A DNA stretch of 64,000 nucleotides from Sulfitobacter sp. HGT1 (GCF_013282155.1 NZ_BLWI01000010.1:403113-467112); one strand, 5' to 3'; positions 34,340 to 43,283 are shown, numbered from the stretch's first letter. Numbers and translations: made by a program. Notes: generated by a model not told the origin, from the sequence alone.

Positions 34340-34987
34340 TTACTTGCCTTTTTTATCGGCGTCCGGGTCGTCCATTTTGCCGCGGTTTTCGACGATTTCG
34401 TCGATCAAACCCCAGTCTTTTGCCTCTTCGGGGGACATGAAGTTGTCCCGCTCAAGGGCGGCTTCGACTTTCTCGAGGGTCTGGCCGGTGTGCTTGACGT
34501 AGATCTCGTTCAGGCGCGTTTTCAACTTTTGGGTTTCTTGCGCGTGAATCATGATATCTGTGGCCTGCCCCTGATACCCGCCAGAGGGCTGGTGGACCAT
34601 GACGCGGCTGTTGGGCAACGAGAAACGCATGCCCGGCTCGCCCGCCTGCAACAACAGAGACCCCATGGAAGCGGCCTGCCCGATAACGAGCGTGGACACC
34701 TTGGGTTTGATGTATTGCATGGTGTCATAGATCGACAGGCCCGATGTCACAACGCCGCCGGGGCTGTTGATGTACATGGAGATTTCTTTCGACGGATTTT
34801 CCGCCTCAAGGTGCAGCAGCTGCGCGACGATCAGCGAGGACATGCCATCATGCACAGGGCCCGACAGGAAAATAATCCGCTCTTTCAGCAGACGCGAGAA
34901 GATGTCGTAAGCGCGTTCGCCCCGGCTGGTCTGTTCGACCACCATCGGGACAAGCGTGTTCATGTAGGTATCATATGGATCGTTCAT
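34340..34987 (-). CDS. clpP: ATP-dependent Clp protease proteolytic subunit
   Basis: 215-residue serine peptidase forming the double-heptamer chamber used by ClpX (and ClpA). Catalytic S107 in [11 protein letters not shown] and H132 in [10 protein letters not shown]; the aspartate follows near residue 180. Also [20 protein letters not shown]. It heads the clpP-clpX pair. Confidence 0.98.
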   Translation of the reverse strand: MNDPYDTYMNTLVPMVVEQTSRGERAYDIFSRLLKERIIFLSGPVHDGMSSLIVAQLLHLEAENPSKEISMYINSPGGVVTSGLSIYDTMQYIKPKVSTLVIGQAASMGSLLLQAGEPGMRFSLPNSRVMVHQPSGGYQGQATDIMIHAQETQKLKTRLNEIYVKHTGQTLEKVEAALERDNFMSPEEAKDWGLIDEIVENRGKMDDPDADKKGK

Positions 34988-35430
34988 AAAGCCTGCCTGA
35001 TTGTGCTGTCCGCAGGACCATACCCGCGAAACCGTTACCCACAGATTAGTCTCGCCCTACTTGGGGTTCAAGGGGGGGTGTCCCATCCAGTTACCCCCGC
35101 GCCGCCTTGGGCCGGGCGGCGGGCATGACAAATCTGTATTCTCCGTTTCCACCGGGCTGCGCCGCCGCATTCGACTGTTTGCGGCGGTTTGCCCCCAAAG
35201 GCGGGCAAAAATATGGCGTGGGATGGGTTTTTTACGCCCCAACGGTGATTCCGCGGCTGTTTGGGGTTTGCCGCCAAAGCGGTCACAACGCTCGCGCGGG
35301 GTTTGCGCCGATCCCGATCCTTATGTTGAAAATCATATGACAATTGGACGCATTTTTTTTCTTGCAGCACCTTCCGCATCGCCGCCGCTTTGAACCGCCG
35401 TGCTCGCGGCCTTGACCCGAACCCGCGCAT
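34988..35430. other. Intergenic region upstream of clpP and phoX, no gene seen
   Basis: About 440 bases between divergent genes. Small open frames on both strands have no family resemblance and no ribosome sites. The clpP promoter must lie at its left end; the Pho boxes for phoX follow its right end. Nothing else is evident. Confidence 0.6.
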
Positions 35431-35431
35431 C

Positions 35432-35475
35432 CTGTCACAAAACTTTCATCGGACATGCATATCCCTGTGACAAAA
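35432..35475 (+). promoter_or_regulatory. Pho boxes upstream of phoX
   Basis: CTGTCACAAAACTTTCAT (35432-35449) closely matches the PhoB box (CTGTCATAAATCTGTCAT). A second half-site CTGTGACAAAA starts at 35465, exactly 33 bases (three 11-base units) after the first, the spacing of tandem PhoB monomer sites. The gene starts 48 bases further on. Confidence 0.8.
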
Positions 35476-35522
35476 CACGCCGATGTTCCGCGGGAGATCA
35501 AAGCACACATGCAGGAGCAGCC

Positions 35523-37553
35523 ATGACACGCCATGATATCCTTAAAGACCCGTCTATCGGCAACAAGGCCGAGGCTTTTGAAGCCTTTGACGACATCCCC
35601 ACAAACCCCAACCTTGAGCGCACGATTGGCGATGTGATCAACGCCCGCTATGGCCGCCGCGAGATTTTGCGCGGGATGCTGGGCGTGACGGCGACGACCA
35701 CGCTGTTCGGCACCTCGGCGTTGGTGGCCCCGCATCAGGCAAACGCCGCCGGCCACGGCAGCCGCTATGCCTTTGACGAATTGACATGGGGCAACGACGA
35801 AAACCACCACGTCGCCGATGGCTATGACGCGCAGGTCTTGCTGCGGTGGGGCGATCCGATCACCGCCGATGCACCTGAATTCGACGTGATGAACCAGACC
35901 GCCGCCGCGCAGTTGAAACAGTTCGGCTATAACAACGACTATGTCGGCTTTGTGCCGCTCACTGACGATGGCCGCCGGGGTTTGCTATGTGTGAACCACG
36001 AATACACCAACGAAGAGGTCATGTTCCCCGGTCTGGGCCGTCAGGACAGCGTTGAGTTCTCCGGCATGACGCCCGAGCTGATCGACATCGAAATGGCCGC
36101 GCATGGCGGGTCGGTTGTCGAAATCGCCAAGGATGCTTCCGGCACGTGGCAGGTTGTGCGCGACGGCAAGATGAACCGCCGCATCACCCCGCTGGATACC
36201 GAAATGACGCTGGACGGCCCCGCCGCAGGGCACAAGCGTCTGCAAACCAACGACGATCCCACAGGCACCAAGGTCATCGGCACGCTGAACAATTGCGCCG
36301 GCGGTCTGACCCCTTGGGGCACATGGCTGATGGCCGAAGAAAACTTCCACGGCTATTACTGGACCGACAATCTGGATGCCGACGGCAAGCCGGTGATTGA
36401 TCCCGCCAGCCGCGAAGCTGCCTCGCAGAAACGCTATGGCGTGCCGGGGATGTGGTATGCTTGGGGCCAGAAATACGACCGCTTCAACATCGATAAAGAA
36501 CCCCACGCGCCAAATAAATTCGGCTGGGTTGTCGAAGTCGACCCGATGGACCCGACCTCGACCCCGATCAAGCACACTGCATTGGGCCGTTTCCGCCATG
36601 AAGGTGCCGAAACGACTGTCAGCAGCGATGGCCGTCTGGTGGTCTATATGGGCGACGACAACCGTTTTGATTATCAGTATAAATACGTCTCGGGTGGCAA
36701 GGTATCGGACGACCGCGCCGCCAATTCCAAACTGCTCAGCGACGGCACGCTCTATGTGGCGCGCTTTGACGAAGACGGCACCGTTGTCTGGTTGCCCCTG
36801 ATCCACGGTGAAGGTCCGTTGACCGCAGAAAACGGCTTTGACGACCAAGGCGACGTGATGATTGACACGCGCATCGCCGCCGATCTGTTGGGTGCCACCC
36901 CGATGGACCGTCCCGAAGACGCGCAACCGCGCGGCGATGGCACGGCCTATATCATGCTGACCAACAACTCCAAACGCGGGCAAGACGATGTGAACGCTGC
37001 CAACCCCCGCGCCAAAAGCAGCTTTGGCCACATCATCGAGATCAAGGAAGACGGCGGCAACCACGCGGCAACCGCTGGCACATGGTCGATCCTGGTGAAA
37101 TGCGGCGATCCATCGCTGGCCGAAGTCGGCGCGCAGTGGAACCCTGAAACATCGGAAAACGGTTGGTTCGGCAGCCCCGACAACTGTGCCATTGACGCGG
37201 ACGGGCGGCTTTGGGTCAGCACCGATCAGGGCGGCAACTGGGATAAGACCGGCAAATCCGACGGGCTTTATGCGGTCGAAACCGAAGGCGAGGCGCGCGG
37301 CACGTCCAAGCTGTTCTTCCGCTGTCCCGTGGGCGGCGAGATGTGCGGCCCCTATTTTACCGATGACGGCGAAACCCTGTTTGTCGCGGTGCAGCATCCG
37401 GGCACCGATGGCACCAAGAACCTTGCCGGGTTTGAACGCAACAGCACCTTTGAAGACCCGGCAACCCGCTGGCCCGATTTCGACCCCGCCATGCCGCCGC
37501 GCCCTGCGGTGGTGGTTATCACCAAACAAGGGGGCGGAAAAATCGCGGTATAA
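35523..37553 (+). CDS. phoX: PhoX family secreted phosphatase (DUF839)
   Basis: 676-residue calcium-dependent alkaline phosphatase of the PhoX/DUF839 family, which frees phosphate from organic esters outside the inner membrane. A Tat signal lies near residues 45-80 (GRREILRGMLGVTATTTLFG, then a hydrophobic stretch and an Ala cleavage site). Core motifs: GLLCVNHEYTNEE, NNCAGGLTPWGTWLMAEENFHGY, LGRFRHEGAETTVSSDGRL, and PDNCAIDADGRLWVSTDQGG. The ATG at 35523 follows AGGAG. The Pho boxes upstream predict induction by phosphate starvation. Some DUF839 proteins have not been shown to be phosphatases, so the reaction is inferred. Confidence 0.9.
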   Translation: MTRHDILKDPSIGNKAEAFEAFDDIPTNPNLERTIGDVINARYGRREILRGMLGVTATTTLFGTSALVAPHQANAAGHGSRYAFDELTWGNDENHHVADGYDAQVLLRWGDPITADAPEFDVMNQTAAAQLKQFGYNNDYVGFVPLTDDGRRGLLCVNHEYTNEEVMFPGLGRQDSVEFSGMTPELIDIEMAAHGGSVVEIAKDASGTWQVVRDGKMNRRITPLDTEMTLDGPAAGHKRLQTNDDPTGTKVIGTLNNCAGGLTPWGTWLMAEENFHGYYWTDNLDADGKPVIDPASREAASQKRYGVPGMWYAWGQKYDRFNIDKEPHAPNKFGWVVEVDPMDPTSTPIKHTALGRFRHEGAETTVSSDGRLVVYMGDDNRFDYQYKYVSGGKVSDDRAANSKLLSDGTLYVARFDEDGTVVWLPLIHGEGPLTAENGFDDQGDVMIDTRIAADLLGATPMDRPEDAQPRGDGTAYIMLTNNSKRGQDDVNAANPRAKSSFGHIIEIKEDGGNHAATAGTWSILVKCGDPSLAEVGAQWNPETSENGWFGSPDNCAIDADGRLWVSTDQGGNWDKTGKSDGLYAVETEGEARGTSKLFFRCPVGGEMCGPYFTDDGETLFVAVQHPGTDGTKNLAGFERNSTFEDPATRWPDFDPAMPPRPAVVVITKQGGGKIAV

Positions 37554-37595
37554 CTGCCCCTTACGCTTAGGAAGGCCCCCCATTTAAGCAGGAGT

Positions 37596-37626
37596 AACGC
37601 CCGAAGCCCCCGCTTCGGGCGTTTTT
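37596..37626 (+). terminator. Terminator of phoX
   Basis: AACGCCCGAAG-CCCCCG-CTTCGGGCGTT then TTT, about 40 bases after the phoX stop: an 11-base-pair stem. Confidence 0.92.
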
Positions 37627-37672
37627 CTTGTGGCGGATGGATGCGGAGAACAGCGTATCGAATCATCTTTAC

Positions 37673-37693
37673 AAAACTAGTTTTATAGTTTTA
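37673..37693 (+). promoter_or_regulatory. Putative ArsR-type operator
   Basis: AAAACTAGTTTT (37673-37684) is a perfect palindrome, overlapped by the tandem TAGTTTTA-TAGTTTTA, 10-30 bases before the ArsR start. ArsR proteins typically bind such AT-rich repeats over their own promoter. Confidence 0.55.
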
Positions 37694-37702
37694 TTTGATC
37701 CC

Positions 37703-38017
37703 ATGACAAATCACATCAAAACCGCCCGCGCTCTTGCCGCCCTTGGCCATGAAACCCGTTTGACCGTCTTTCGCCTGCTGGTGCGTGCAGGCCATGAGGG
37801 GTTGAACGTGGGCGAGATCGGCCAGCATCTGGGGGCCGCACCGTCCACCCTTGCCCATCACCTGAGCACATTGGTGGATGCGGGGCTGGTGCTCCAGACC
37901 CGTCAGGGGCGGCAAATCGTCAACCGCGTGGATTTCGACGCGATGCAAGAAACCGTGGCCTTCCTGACGTCAGAATGCTGCGTCGGTGTCACCCTCAGCA
38001 AGGATCAAGCCGCATGA
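37703..38017 (+). CDS. ArsR family transcriptional repressor
   Basis: 104-residue winged-helix repressor: ALGHETRLTVFRLLVRAG, then GQHLGAAPSTLAHHLSTLVDAGLV as recognition helices. The classical metal site ELCVCDL in the helix is absent; a Cys pair near the C terminus (SECCVGV) may bind a thiophilic ligand. The ATG at 37703 starts the conserved part. Its stop overlaps the start of the permease gene (ATGA), so it controls that gene and itself. Confidence 0.9.
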   Translation: MTNHIKTARALAALGHETRLTVFRLLVRAGHEGLNVGEIGQHLGAAPSTLAHHLSTLVDAGLVLQTRQGRQIVNRVDFDAMQETVAFLTSECCVGVTLSKDQAA

Positions 38018-39066
38018 GCGATATCACCCTTCCCCCGCGCAACCGTGGCGTCGATCTGCTGCACCGCATCTGGACAAACGAACGGGTCTGGCTGTTTTGC
38101 GCGGCCCTGCTGGCAATGTTGTTCCTTGTGAACCCGCCACAGGCCGTCACCAGCGCGCAGTTCGCCGCCAACAACCTGTTGAATGTCGCGCCGTTTCTGA
38201 TCCTGTCAATCGGGATCGCCGCCTATGCTGGGGCGACCGGGGCCGACGGGTTGATTGCGCGGGCCTTTACCGGATCGCCCGCCGTTATGATCATGATTGC
38301 CGCAATTGCGGGCGGGCTTTCACCGTTTTGTTCCTGCGGGGTGATCCCGTTGATCGCGGCCCTGCTGGCGATGGGCGTGCCGCTGTCCGCCGTCATGGCG
38401 TTCTGGCTGGCCTCGCCGGTGATGGACCCGTCGATGTTCATACTGACCACCGGCGTGCTGGGGGTCGAATTTGCCGTGGCCAAGACGCTGGCCGCCGTTG
38501 GCTTGGGCGTCTTTGGGGGCATCGTGGTGCATGTCATGTCCAAAGCGGGCGGACTGACCGACCCCTTGCGCGACGGCGTCGGCAATGGCGGCTGCGGCGC
38601 GTCAAAGGTGCGCAGCGTGCAGCCTGTGGTCTGGACGTTCTGGCAAGACAACACCCGTGTCACCAAGTTCTGGCGCGAGGCGGTGAAAACCACGTTGTTC
38701 TTGGCTAAATGGCTCACACTGGCGTTCTTGCTGGAAAGCCTGATGCTGGCTTGGGTTCCGGCAGAGCTGATCACAAATATGTTGGGCGGTACCGGCTTTG
38801 CCCCCATCGGCGTGGCCACATTGGTTGGGGTGCCGGCCTATCTCAACGGCTATGCGGCGCTGCCACTGGTGGGCGGATTGATCGGCCAAGGCATGGCACC
38901 CGGGGCGGGTCTGGCGTTCTTGGTGGCAGGCGGCGTGACATCCCTGCCCGCCGCCATCGCCGTCTGGGCCCTGGTCAAACGGCCCGTGTTTTTCCTGTAC
39001 ATCGCAATCGCACTGGTCGGGTCACTGACGTCAGGCATCCTGTTCCAACTTTGGATGTCGATCTGA
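38014..39066 (+). CDS. Permease of the ArsP/DUF318 family
   Basis: 350-residue membrane protein with about eight to ten helices. The signature SPFCSCGVIPLIAALLAMG and the repeat-like GVATLVGVPAYLNGYAALPL identify the ArsP/SO_0444 permease family, members of which export methylarsenicals or other thiol-reactive compounds. A cytosolic loop with NGGCGASK near residue 195 adds a cysteine. Coupled to the ArsR gene upstream; convergent with znuA, six bases between stops. Confidence 0.85.
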   Translation: MSDITLPPRNRGVDLLHRIWTNERVWLFCAALLAMLFLVNPPQAVTSAQFAANNLLNVAPFLILSIGIAAYAGATGADGLIARAFTGSPAVMIMIAAIAGGLSPFCSCGVIPLIAALLAMGVPLSAVMAFWLASPVMDPSMFILTTGVLGVEFAVAKTLAAVGLGVFGGIVVHVMSKAGGLTDPLRDGVGNGGCGASKVRSVQPVVWTFWQDNTRVTKFWREAVKTTLFLAKWLTLAFLLESLMLAWVPAELITNMLGGTGFAPIGVATLVGVPAYLNGYAALPLVGGLIGQGMAPGAGLAFLVAGGVTSLPAAIAVWALVKRPVFFLYIAIALVGSLTSGILFQLWMSI

Positions 39067-39071
39067 GCGCC

Positions 39072-40070
39072 TTACTCGGACAGACAGTTTTCAAAGGACG
39101 TCGCCAGCCCCTGGATCACCTCGCCATAGAGCGCAGGCCCCGGGGTCAGCCCGGCCCCCAAAGGATCAAGCGGCGCGGATTTCAGACTGCGCCCGTCGGC
39201 CAGCGCAGCGACAAGGCCGGGATTGAACTGCGGTTCGGTAAAGACGCAGACGGCGTTGATCGATTGAACCACATCGCGTACATCGTCGAGGCGCGCGGCA
39301 CTGGGGGCACTGCCGTCACTCAGCGACAACGCGGCGCTGGCCTCCACCCCGAAACGCGCCTCGAAATAGTGATAGGCATCGTGGAAGACCGCAAAAGGAC
39401 GCCCCTGCACCGGGGCAAGCTGGGCCTGAATACGGGTTTGCAATCCGGCCAGTTCGGCCTGCCCTTTGGCGGCATTGGCGGCATAGGTCTGGGCATTGTC
39501 GGGGTCAATCTGGCCAAGCGCATCTGAAATCGCCCCCAGCCACAGGGAGGCATTGACCGGATCAAGCCAGAGATGCGGATCAATGGCACCGGCGGCGTGG
39601 TCGTGGCCCTCTTGGGTATCATGTGTATCGTGGGCTGCCTCATCCGCGTGATCGTCATGCCCCGCGTCGTCCGCGTGATCGTCATGCCCCGCGCCGTCAT
39701 CCGCGTGATCATGGACCTCGAACGCGACCCCTGTGCGGTTCTCCAACACAAACGTCCCCGCGACATCCTCCAGCTCAAGATGCAGCGCAGCGCCCGCCAA
39801 AGTCTCAATCGGATCGCCCAGCCACGCCGTCAGCGACGGGCCGACCCAGACCACCAGATCTGCCCCTGCCAGCGCGCGCGCCTCGGACGGGCGCATGGCA
39901 TAGCTGTGCGGGGATGCGCCCGGCGGGATCGTCAGGTCAGGCGTGCCCAGCCCTGCCATCACCTGCGCCACCAACGAATGTACCGGCGCAATATCGGTCG
40001 CCACGCGCGGCACATCCGCCCAGGCGGCTGTCGACAAAAGCAAGAAGGATACGGGCAGTAGACGGCGCAT
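39072..40070 (-). CDS. znuA: Zinc ABC transporter substrate-binding protein
   Basis: 332-residue periplasmic zinc chaperone of the high-affinity uptake system. Signal peptide (LLPVSFLLLSTAAWA), ligand histidine in TDIAPVHSLVAQVM, a His/Asp-rich loop (about 117-160, many HDDHADD units) as in other ZnuA proteins, IDPHLWLDP, and FAVFHDAYHYFEARFG. Transcribed away from zur, with Zur-type palindromes in the shared promoter region. Confidence 0.95.
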   Translation of the reverse strand: MRRLLPVSFLLLSTAAWADVPRVATDIAPVHSLVAQVMAGLGTPDLTIPPGASPHSYAMRPSEARALAGADLVVWVGPSLTAWLGDPIETLAGAALHLELEDVAGTFVLENRTGVAFEVHDHADDGAGHDDHADDAGHDDHADEAAHDTHDTQEGHDHAAGAIDPHLWLDPVNASLWLGAISDALGQIDPDNAQTYAANAAKGQAELAGLQTRIQAQLAPVQGRPFAVFHDAYHYFEARFGVEASAALSLSDGSAPSAARLDDVRDVVQSINAVCVFTEPQFNPGLVAALADGRSLKSAPLDPLGAGLTPGPALYGEVIQGLATSFENCLSE

Positions 40071-40083
40071 GGCGGCACTCCAA

Positions 40084-40098
40084 ATGTTATAATATAAC
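40084..40098. promoter_or_regulatory. Zur box 1 (znuA side)
   Basis: ATGTTATAATATAAC contains GTTATA-A-TATAAC, an odd palindrome with 6-base arms, 14 bases upstream of the znuA start. It matches the alphaproteobacterial Zur motif built on ATGTTATAACAT. Confidence 0.75.
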
Positions 40099-40112
40099 GC
40101 TTGTTAGATCAG

Positions 40113-40124
40113 ATGTTATAACAT
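40113..40124. promoter_or_regulatory. Zur box 2 (zur-znuCB side)
   Basis: ATGTTATAACAT, a perfect 12-base palindrome, 30 bases upstream of zur. With box 1 it lets the regulator control both divergent transcripts. Confidence 0.8.
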
Positions 40125-40154
40125 ATCAATACCCCACCCTGTAGCGGAGGCAAA

Positions 40155-40637
40155 ATGACCACCATCGGCTTTGAGACCCACGACCACCACGCCTGTGTCA
40201 GCGAAACCATGGCCAAGGCGGAAAGCCGTTGCGCCGCCCAGGACCTGCGTCTGACGCCCGTGCGTCGCCGGGTGCTGGAACTGCTGCTGGCCGAGCACCG
40301 CGCGCTTGGGGCCTATGATATTCTGGGGCATCTGTCCGCCGAAGGGTTGGGCACCCAGCCCCCTGTCGCCTATCGCGCGCTGGATTTTCTGGTCAAGGCC
40401 GGCTTTGCCCACCGGATCGAAGCGTTGAATGCCTATATCGCCTGCACCCATCTGGGCAAAGACCACGCCCCCGCCTTTCTGATCTGCCGCAGTTGCCAGT
40501 CTGTTGCCGAAAGCGGCACGGCCCTGACCCAAGGCCGTCTGGGCGATGCCGCCCGCGCCGCCGGTTTCCAGATCGAACACACCGTCGTCGAAGCGCAGGG
40601 CCTGTGCCCCGCCTGCCAACCGCAGGACGCCGCATGA
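40155..40637 (+). CDS. zur: Fur family zinc uptake regulator Zur
   Basis: 160-residue zinc-sensing repressor. LTPVRRRVLELLLAEHRALGAYDIL is the DNA-binding helix region; the structural zinc cysteines are CRSC and CPAC; histidines follow in the dimer domain. An N-terminal HDHHAC stretch may bind metal too. Overlaps znuC by ATGA. Operon context (znuC, znuB, divergent znuA) makes Zur rather than Fur the best call. Confidence 0.93.
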   Translation: MTTIGFETHDHHACVSETMAKAESRCAAQDLRLTPVRRRVLELLLAEHRALGAYDILGHLSAEGLGTQPPVAYRALDFLVKAGFAHRIEALNAYIACTHLGKDHAPAFLICRSCQSVAESGTALTQGRLGDAARAAGFQIEHTVVEAQGLCPACQPQDAA

Positions 40638-41380
40638 GCCTGATTTCAACGCAGAACCTGACCCTTGTTCTGGACGGGCAAACCGTTCTGGAAAACGTGA
40701 ACATCGCCATCGAAAAAGGCGAGATCGTCACCATCGTCGGGCCGAACGGGTCCGGCAAATCCAGCTTGCTGCGCGCGCTGATCGGGGCGCTGAAACCTGC
40801 CAGCGGGTCCGTCACCCGCGCCGACGGGCTGCGCATCGGCTATGTGCCGCAAAAGCTGCAAATTGATGCGACCCTGCCCCTGACCGTTCAGGGGTTTCTG
40901 AACCTGCCCCACCGCCACCCCCGCGCCGTCGTAAATGACGCGCTTCACAAGGCGGGTGTGGGCGATCTGGCAAAACGGCAGATGGCTGATCTGTCGGGCG
41001 GGCAGTTCCAGCGGGTGCTGCTGGCCCGCGCCTTGTTGAATGCCCCCGACATCCTGATCCTCGACGAAGCGACCCAAGGGCTGGACCAGCCCGGTGCTGC
41101 TGCCTTCTATCGCCAGATCGAAGAGGTCCGCCGCGAGATGGGATGTGCGGTTTTGATGGTCAGCCATGATTTGCATGTGGTGATGGCCGCATCGGACCGC
41201 GTGTTGTGCCTGAACGGGCATGTCTGCTGCGAAGGCACGCCCGAGATCGTCGCCGATGCCCCCGAATACCGCGCCCTGTTCGGGACCGGCACCCAAGGGG
41301 CCTTGGCACTGTACCGGCATGAACACACCCATTCCCACGATCACACCCATGATCACAGCAATTGCGACGGGGCCCATTGA
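40634..41380 (+). CDS. znuC: Zinc ABC transporter ATP-binding protein
   Basis: 248-residue ATPase: Walker A GPNGSGKSSLLRAL, signature LSGGQFQRVLLARAL, Walker B ILILDEATQGLDQPG, H-loop SHDLHVVM. The C terminus is His-rich (EHTHSHDHTHDHSN), as is common in ZnuC. Coupled at both ends to its neighbours by overlapping start/stop codons. Confidence 0.95.
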   Translation: MSLISTQNLTLVLDGQTVLENVNIAIEKGEIVTIVGPNGSGKSSLLRALIGALKPASGSVTRADGLRIGYVPQKLQIDATLPLTVQGFLNLPHRHPRAVVNDALHKAGVGDLAKRQMADLSGGQFQRVLLARALLNAPDILILDEATQGLDQPGAAAFYRQIEEVRREMGCAVLMVSHDLHVVMAASDRVLCLNGHVCCEGTPEIVADAPEYRALFGTGTQGALALYRHEHTHSHDHTHDHSNCDGAH

Positions 41381-42171
41381 TGTTGGATGATTTCGTACTG
41401 CGCGCAGCCCTTGCGGGCGTTGGCGTGGCGCTGGCCGCTGCCCCGTTGGGGTGCTTTGTGGTCTGGCGGCGCATGGCCTATTTCGGGGATGCAACATCGC
41501 ACGCGGCCCTGCTGGGCGTGGCGCTGGCGCTGTCACTGGATCTGCCGATTTTTGGCGGCGTTCTGGTTGTGGCATTGGCGATGGCGCTGATTGTGGCCGG
41601 GCTGAACGGGCGCAATGTCAGCACCGACGCCTTGCTGGGGGTGCTGGCACATGGGGCGCTGGCCATCGGTTTGGTCGCGGTGTCCTTGCTGCCGAACCAG
41701 CGGGTTGACCTAAGTGCTTATCTGTTCGGGGAAATTCTGGCCGTGACCAAGGGCGACCTAGCCGTGATCTGGGGCGGTGCTGCGGTTTCCATCGCGCTGC
41801 TGGTCTGGCGTTGGCAGGCGCTGCTCTCGGCCACACTCAACCCCGATCTGGCCACGGCCAGCGGGCTGAACCCCAAACGCGAACAGCTGATCCTGACACT
41901 GGCGCTGGCCCTGACGGTTGCCGTGGCGCTCAAGGTCGTGGGGGCGCTGCTGATCGCTGCAATGCTGATCATCCCCGCCGCCGCTGCGCGCCCGTTTTCG
42001 CGCACGCCCGAGACGATGGCGATCATGGCAGCGATCATCGGCATGATCGCAACCTTGGGCGGGCTGGCTGCGTCCTTTGCCTTTGACACGCCGACAGGGC
42101 CAAGCATGGTCAGCGTCGCGGCGCTGCTTTTTGCCCTCTCGGCCGGTCTGGCACCTGTATTCCGGCGCTAG
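41380..42171 (+). CDS. znuB: Zinc ABC transporter permease
   Basis: 263-residue inner-membrane permease with about eight helices; begins DDFVLRAALAGVGVALAAAPL and has WRRMAYFGDATSHAALLG, the hallmark of the ZnuB/MntB family. Start overlaps the znuC stop (TGATG). Its stop overlaps that of the convergent RidA gene by a few bases. Confidence 0.95.
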   Translation: MLDDFVLRAALAGVGVALAAAPLGCFVVWRRMAYFGDATSHAALLGVALALSLDLPIFGGVLVVALAMALIVAGLNGRNVSTDALLGVLAHGALAIGLVAVSLLPNQRVDLSAYLFGEILAVTKGDLAVIWGGAAVSIALLVWRWQALLSATLNPDLATASGLNPKREQLILTLALALTVAVALKVVGALLIAAMLIIPAAAARPFSRTPETMAIMAAIIGMIATLGGLAASFAFDTPTGPSMVSVAALLFALSAGLAPVFRR

Positions 42172-42569
42172 GCCTTTGAAATAACGGCGGTCGCCTCGAT
42201 CTCGACGCGGGCTTCATCCTCGATCAGGCCCGCGACCACAACCATCGCCATGGCGGGAAAATGCCGCCCCATCACCTCGCGGTAGGCGCGGCCCACCTCG
42301 GCTTGCGCGGCCAGATATTCGGCCTTGTCGGTCACATACCAGGTCAGGCGCATGATATCTTCGGGCACGCCGCCTGCGGCCTCGACCACCGCGCGGATGT
42401 TGCGCAACGCCTGTTTCATCTGCCCGATGAAATCATGCGCCTCGAACTTCTGATCGGCAGTCCAGCCGATTTGCCCGCCCACAAACAGATGCCCGTCCGC
42501 GCTAAGCATTCCGTTGGCATAGCCTTTGGCCGGTGCCCATCCTTCGGGCTGGATCACTTGATGAGACAT
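42168..42569 (-). CDS. RidA family protein of the anthranilate operon
   Basis: 133-residue RidA/YjgF protein, a family of enamine/imine hydrolases. FVGGQIGWTADQKF, QALRNIRAVVEAAGG and MAMVVVAGLIEDEARVEIEATA are typical. It is the last gene of the catabolic operon, 24 bases after an ABC ATPase. Ring reduction of 2-aminobenzoyl-CoA gives an amino-enone whose imine form could be its substrate; this is inference from context. Confidence 0.85.
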   Translation of the reverse strand: MSHQVIQPEGWAPAKGYANGMLSADGHLFVGGQIGWTADQKFEAHDFIGQMKQALRNIRAVVEAAGGVPEDIMRLTWYVTDKAEYLAAQAEVGRAYREVMGRHFPAMAMVVVAGLIEDEARVEIEATAVISKA

Positions 42570-42593
42570 TGAATTTCCTTTTCAGACAGGCGC

Positions 42594-43283
42594 TTAGACG
42601 CCAAGATATTGATCGGCCACACTGCTATCGAGGGCATCCATGCGCCCCGACCAGACAGAGGCACCGCGTTCCAGAATGACAGCGCGATCCGCGATCTGTC
42701 GCAGTTCGGCCAGTGATTTATCGACAACCAGCAAGGCCAGTCCCGCGTCACGCTTGAGCGTGGCAACAGCGGCCCAGATTTCCTGACGCACCACAGGGGC
42801 CAGCCCCTCGGTCGCCTCGTCCAGCAGCAGCAGCGTGGGGTTGGTCATCAACGCACGGCCAATCGCCAGCATTTGCTGTTCGCCCCCCGACAACGACCCC
42901 GCAATCTGGTCACAGCGTTCGCCCAGACGGGGAAACAGGGCGCAGACTTTCTCGAAATCCCACGGGCCGGGGCGCGCGGCGGCGATCAGGTTTTCGTAAA
43001 CGGTCAGCGGGCCAAAGCACCGCCGCCCTTCGGGGACCAGACCCAGCCCCGCCTGCGCAGCCTTGTAGCTGGGCAACGGGCCTATATCGCGGCCATTGAA
43101 ATGCACCGTGCCGCCTGACTGTTTCAGCATCCGGCAGATCACCTTGATCGTGGTGGATTTACCCATGCCATTGCGCCCCATCAGCGCGCAAACCTCGCCT
43201 GCCTCAAGGGCCAGATCGACGCCGAACAAGGCTTGGGACGGGCCATAAGACGCCGTGATTCCTTTAAGTTCCAACAAGCTCAT
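42594..43283 (-). CDS. ABC transporter ATP-binding protein, LivF type (catabolic operon)
   Basis: 229-residue ATPase: GRNGMGKSTTIKVI (Walker A with Met), LSGGEQQMLAIGRAL, LLLLDEATEGLAP and VVDKSLAELRQIADRA. Overlaps the LivG-type gene by four bases. It belongs to the second branched-chain-type importer of the window, whose cargo is probably an aromatic compound given the neighbouring enzymes. Confidence 0.92.
   Translation of the reverse strand: MSLLELKGITASYGPSQALFGVDLALEAGEVCALMGRNGMGKSTTIKVICRMLKQSGGTVHFNGRDIGPLPSYKAAQAGLGLVPEGRRCFGPLTVYENLIAAARPGPWDFEKVCALFPRLGERCDQIAGSLSGGEQQMLAIGRALMTNPTLLLLDEATEGLAPVVRQEIWAAVATLKRDAGLALLVVDKSLAELRQIADRAVILERGASVWSGRMDALDSSVADQYLGV

Noticed and set aside
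35068..35430. 120-codon minus-strand frame upstream of clpP
   Set aside because: No resemblance to a protein family and overlapping small frames on the other strand; probably non-coding.
35985..37583. 532-codon minus-strand frame opposite phoX
   Set aside because: Shadow of phoX; covers almost all of that gene in antisense.
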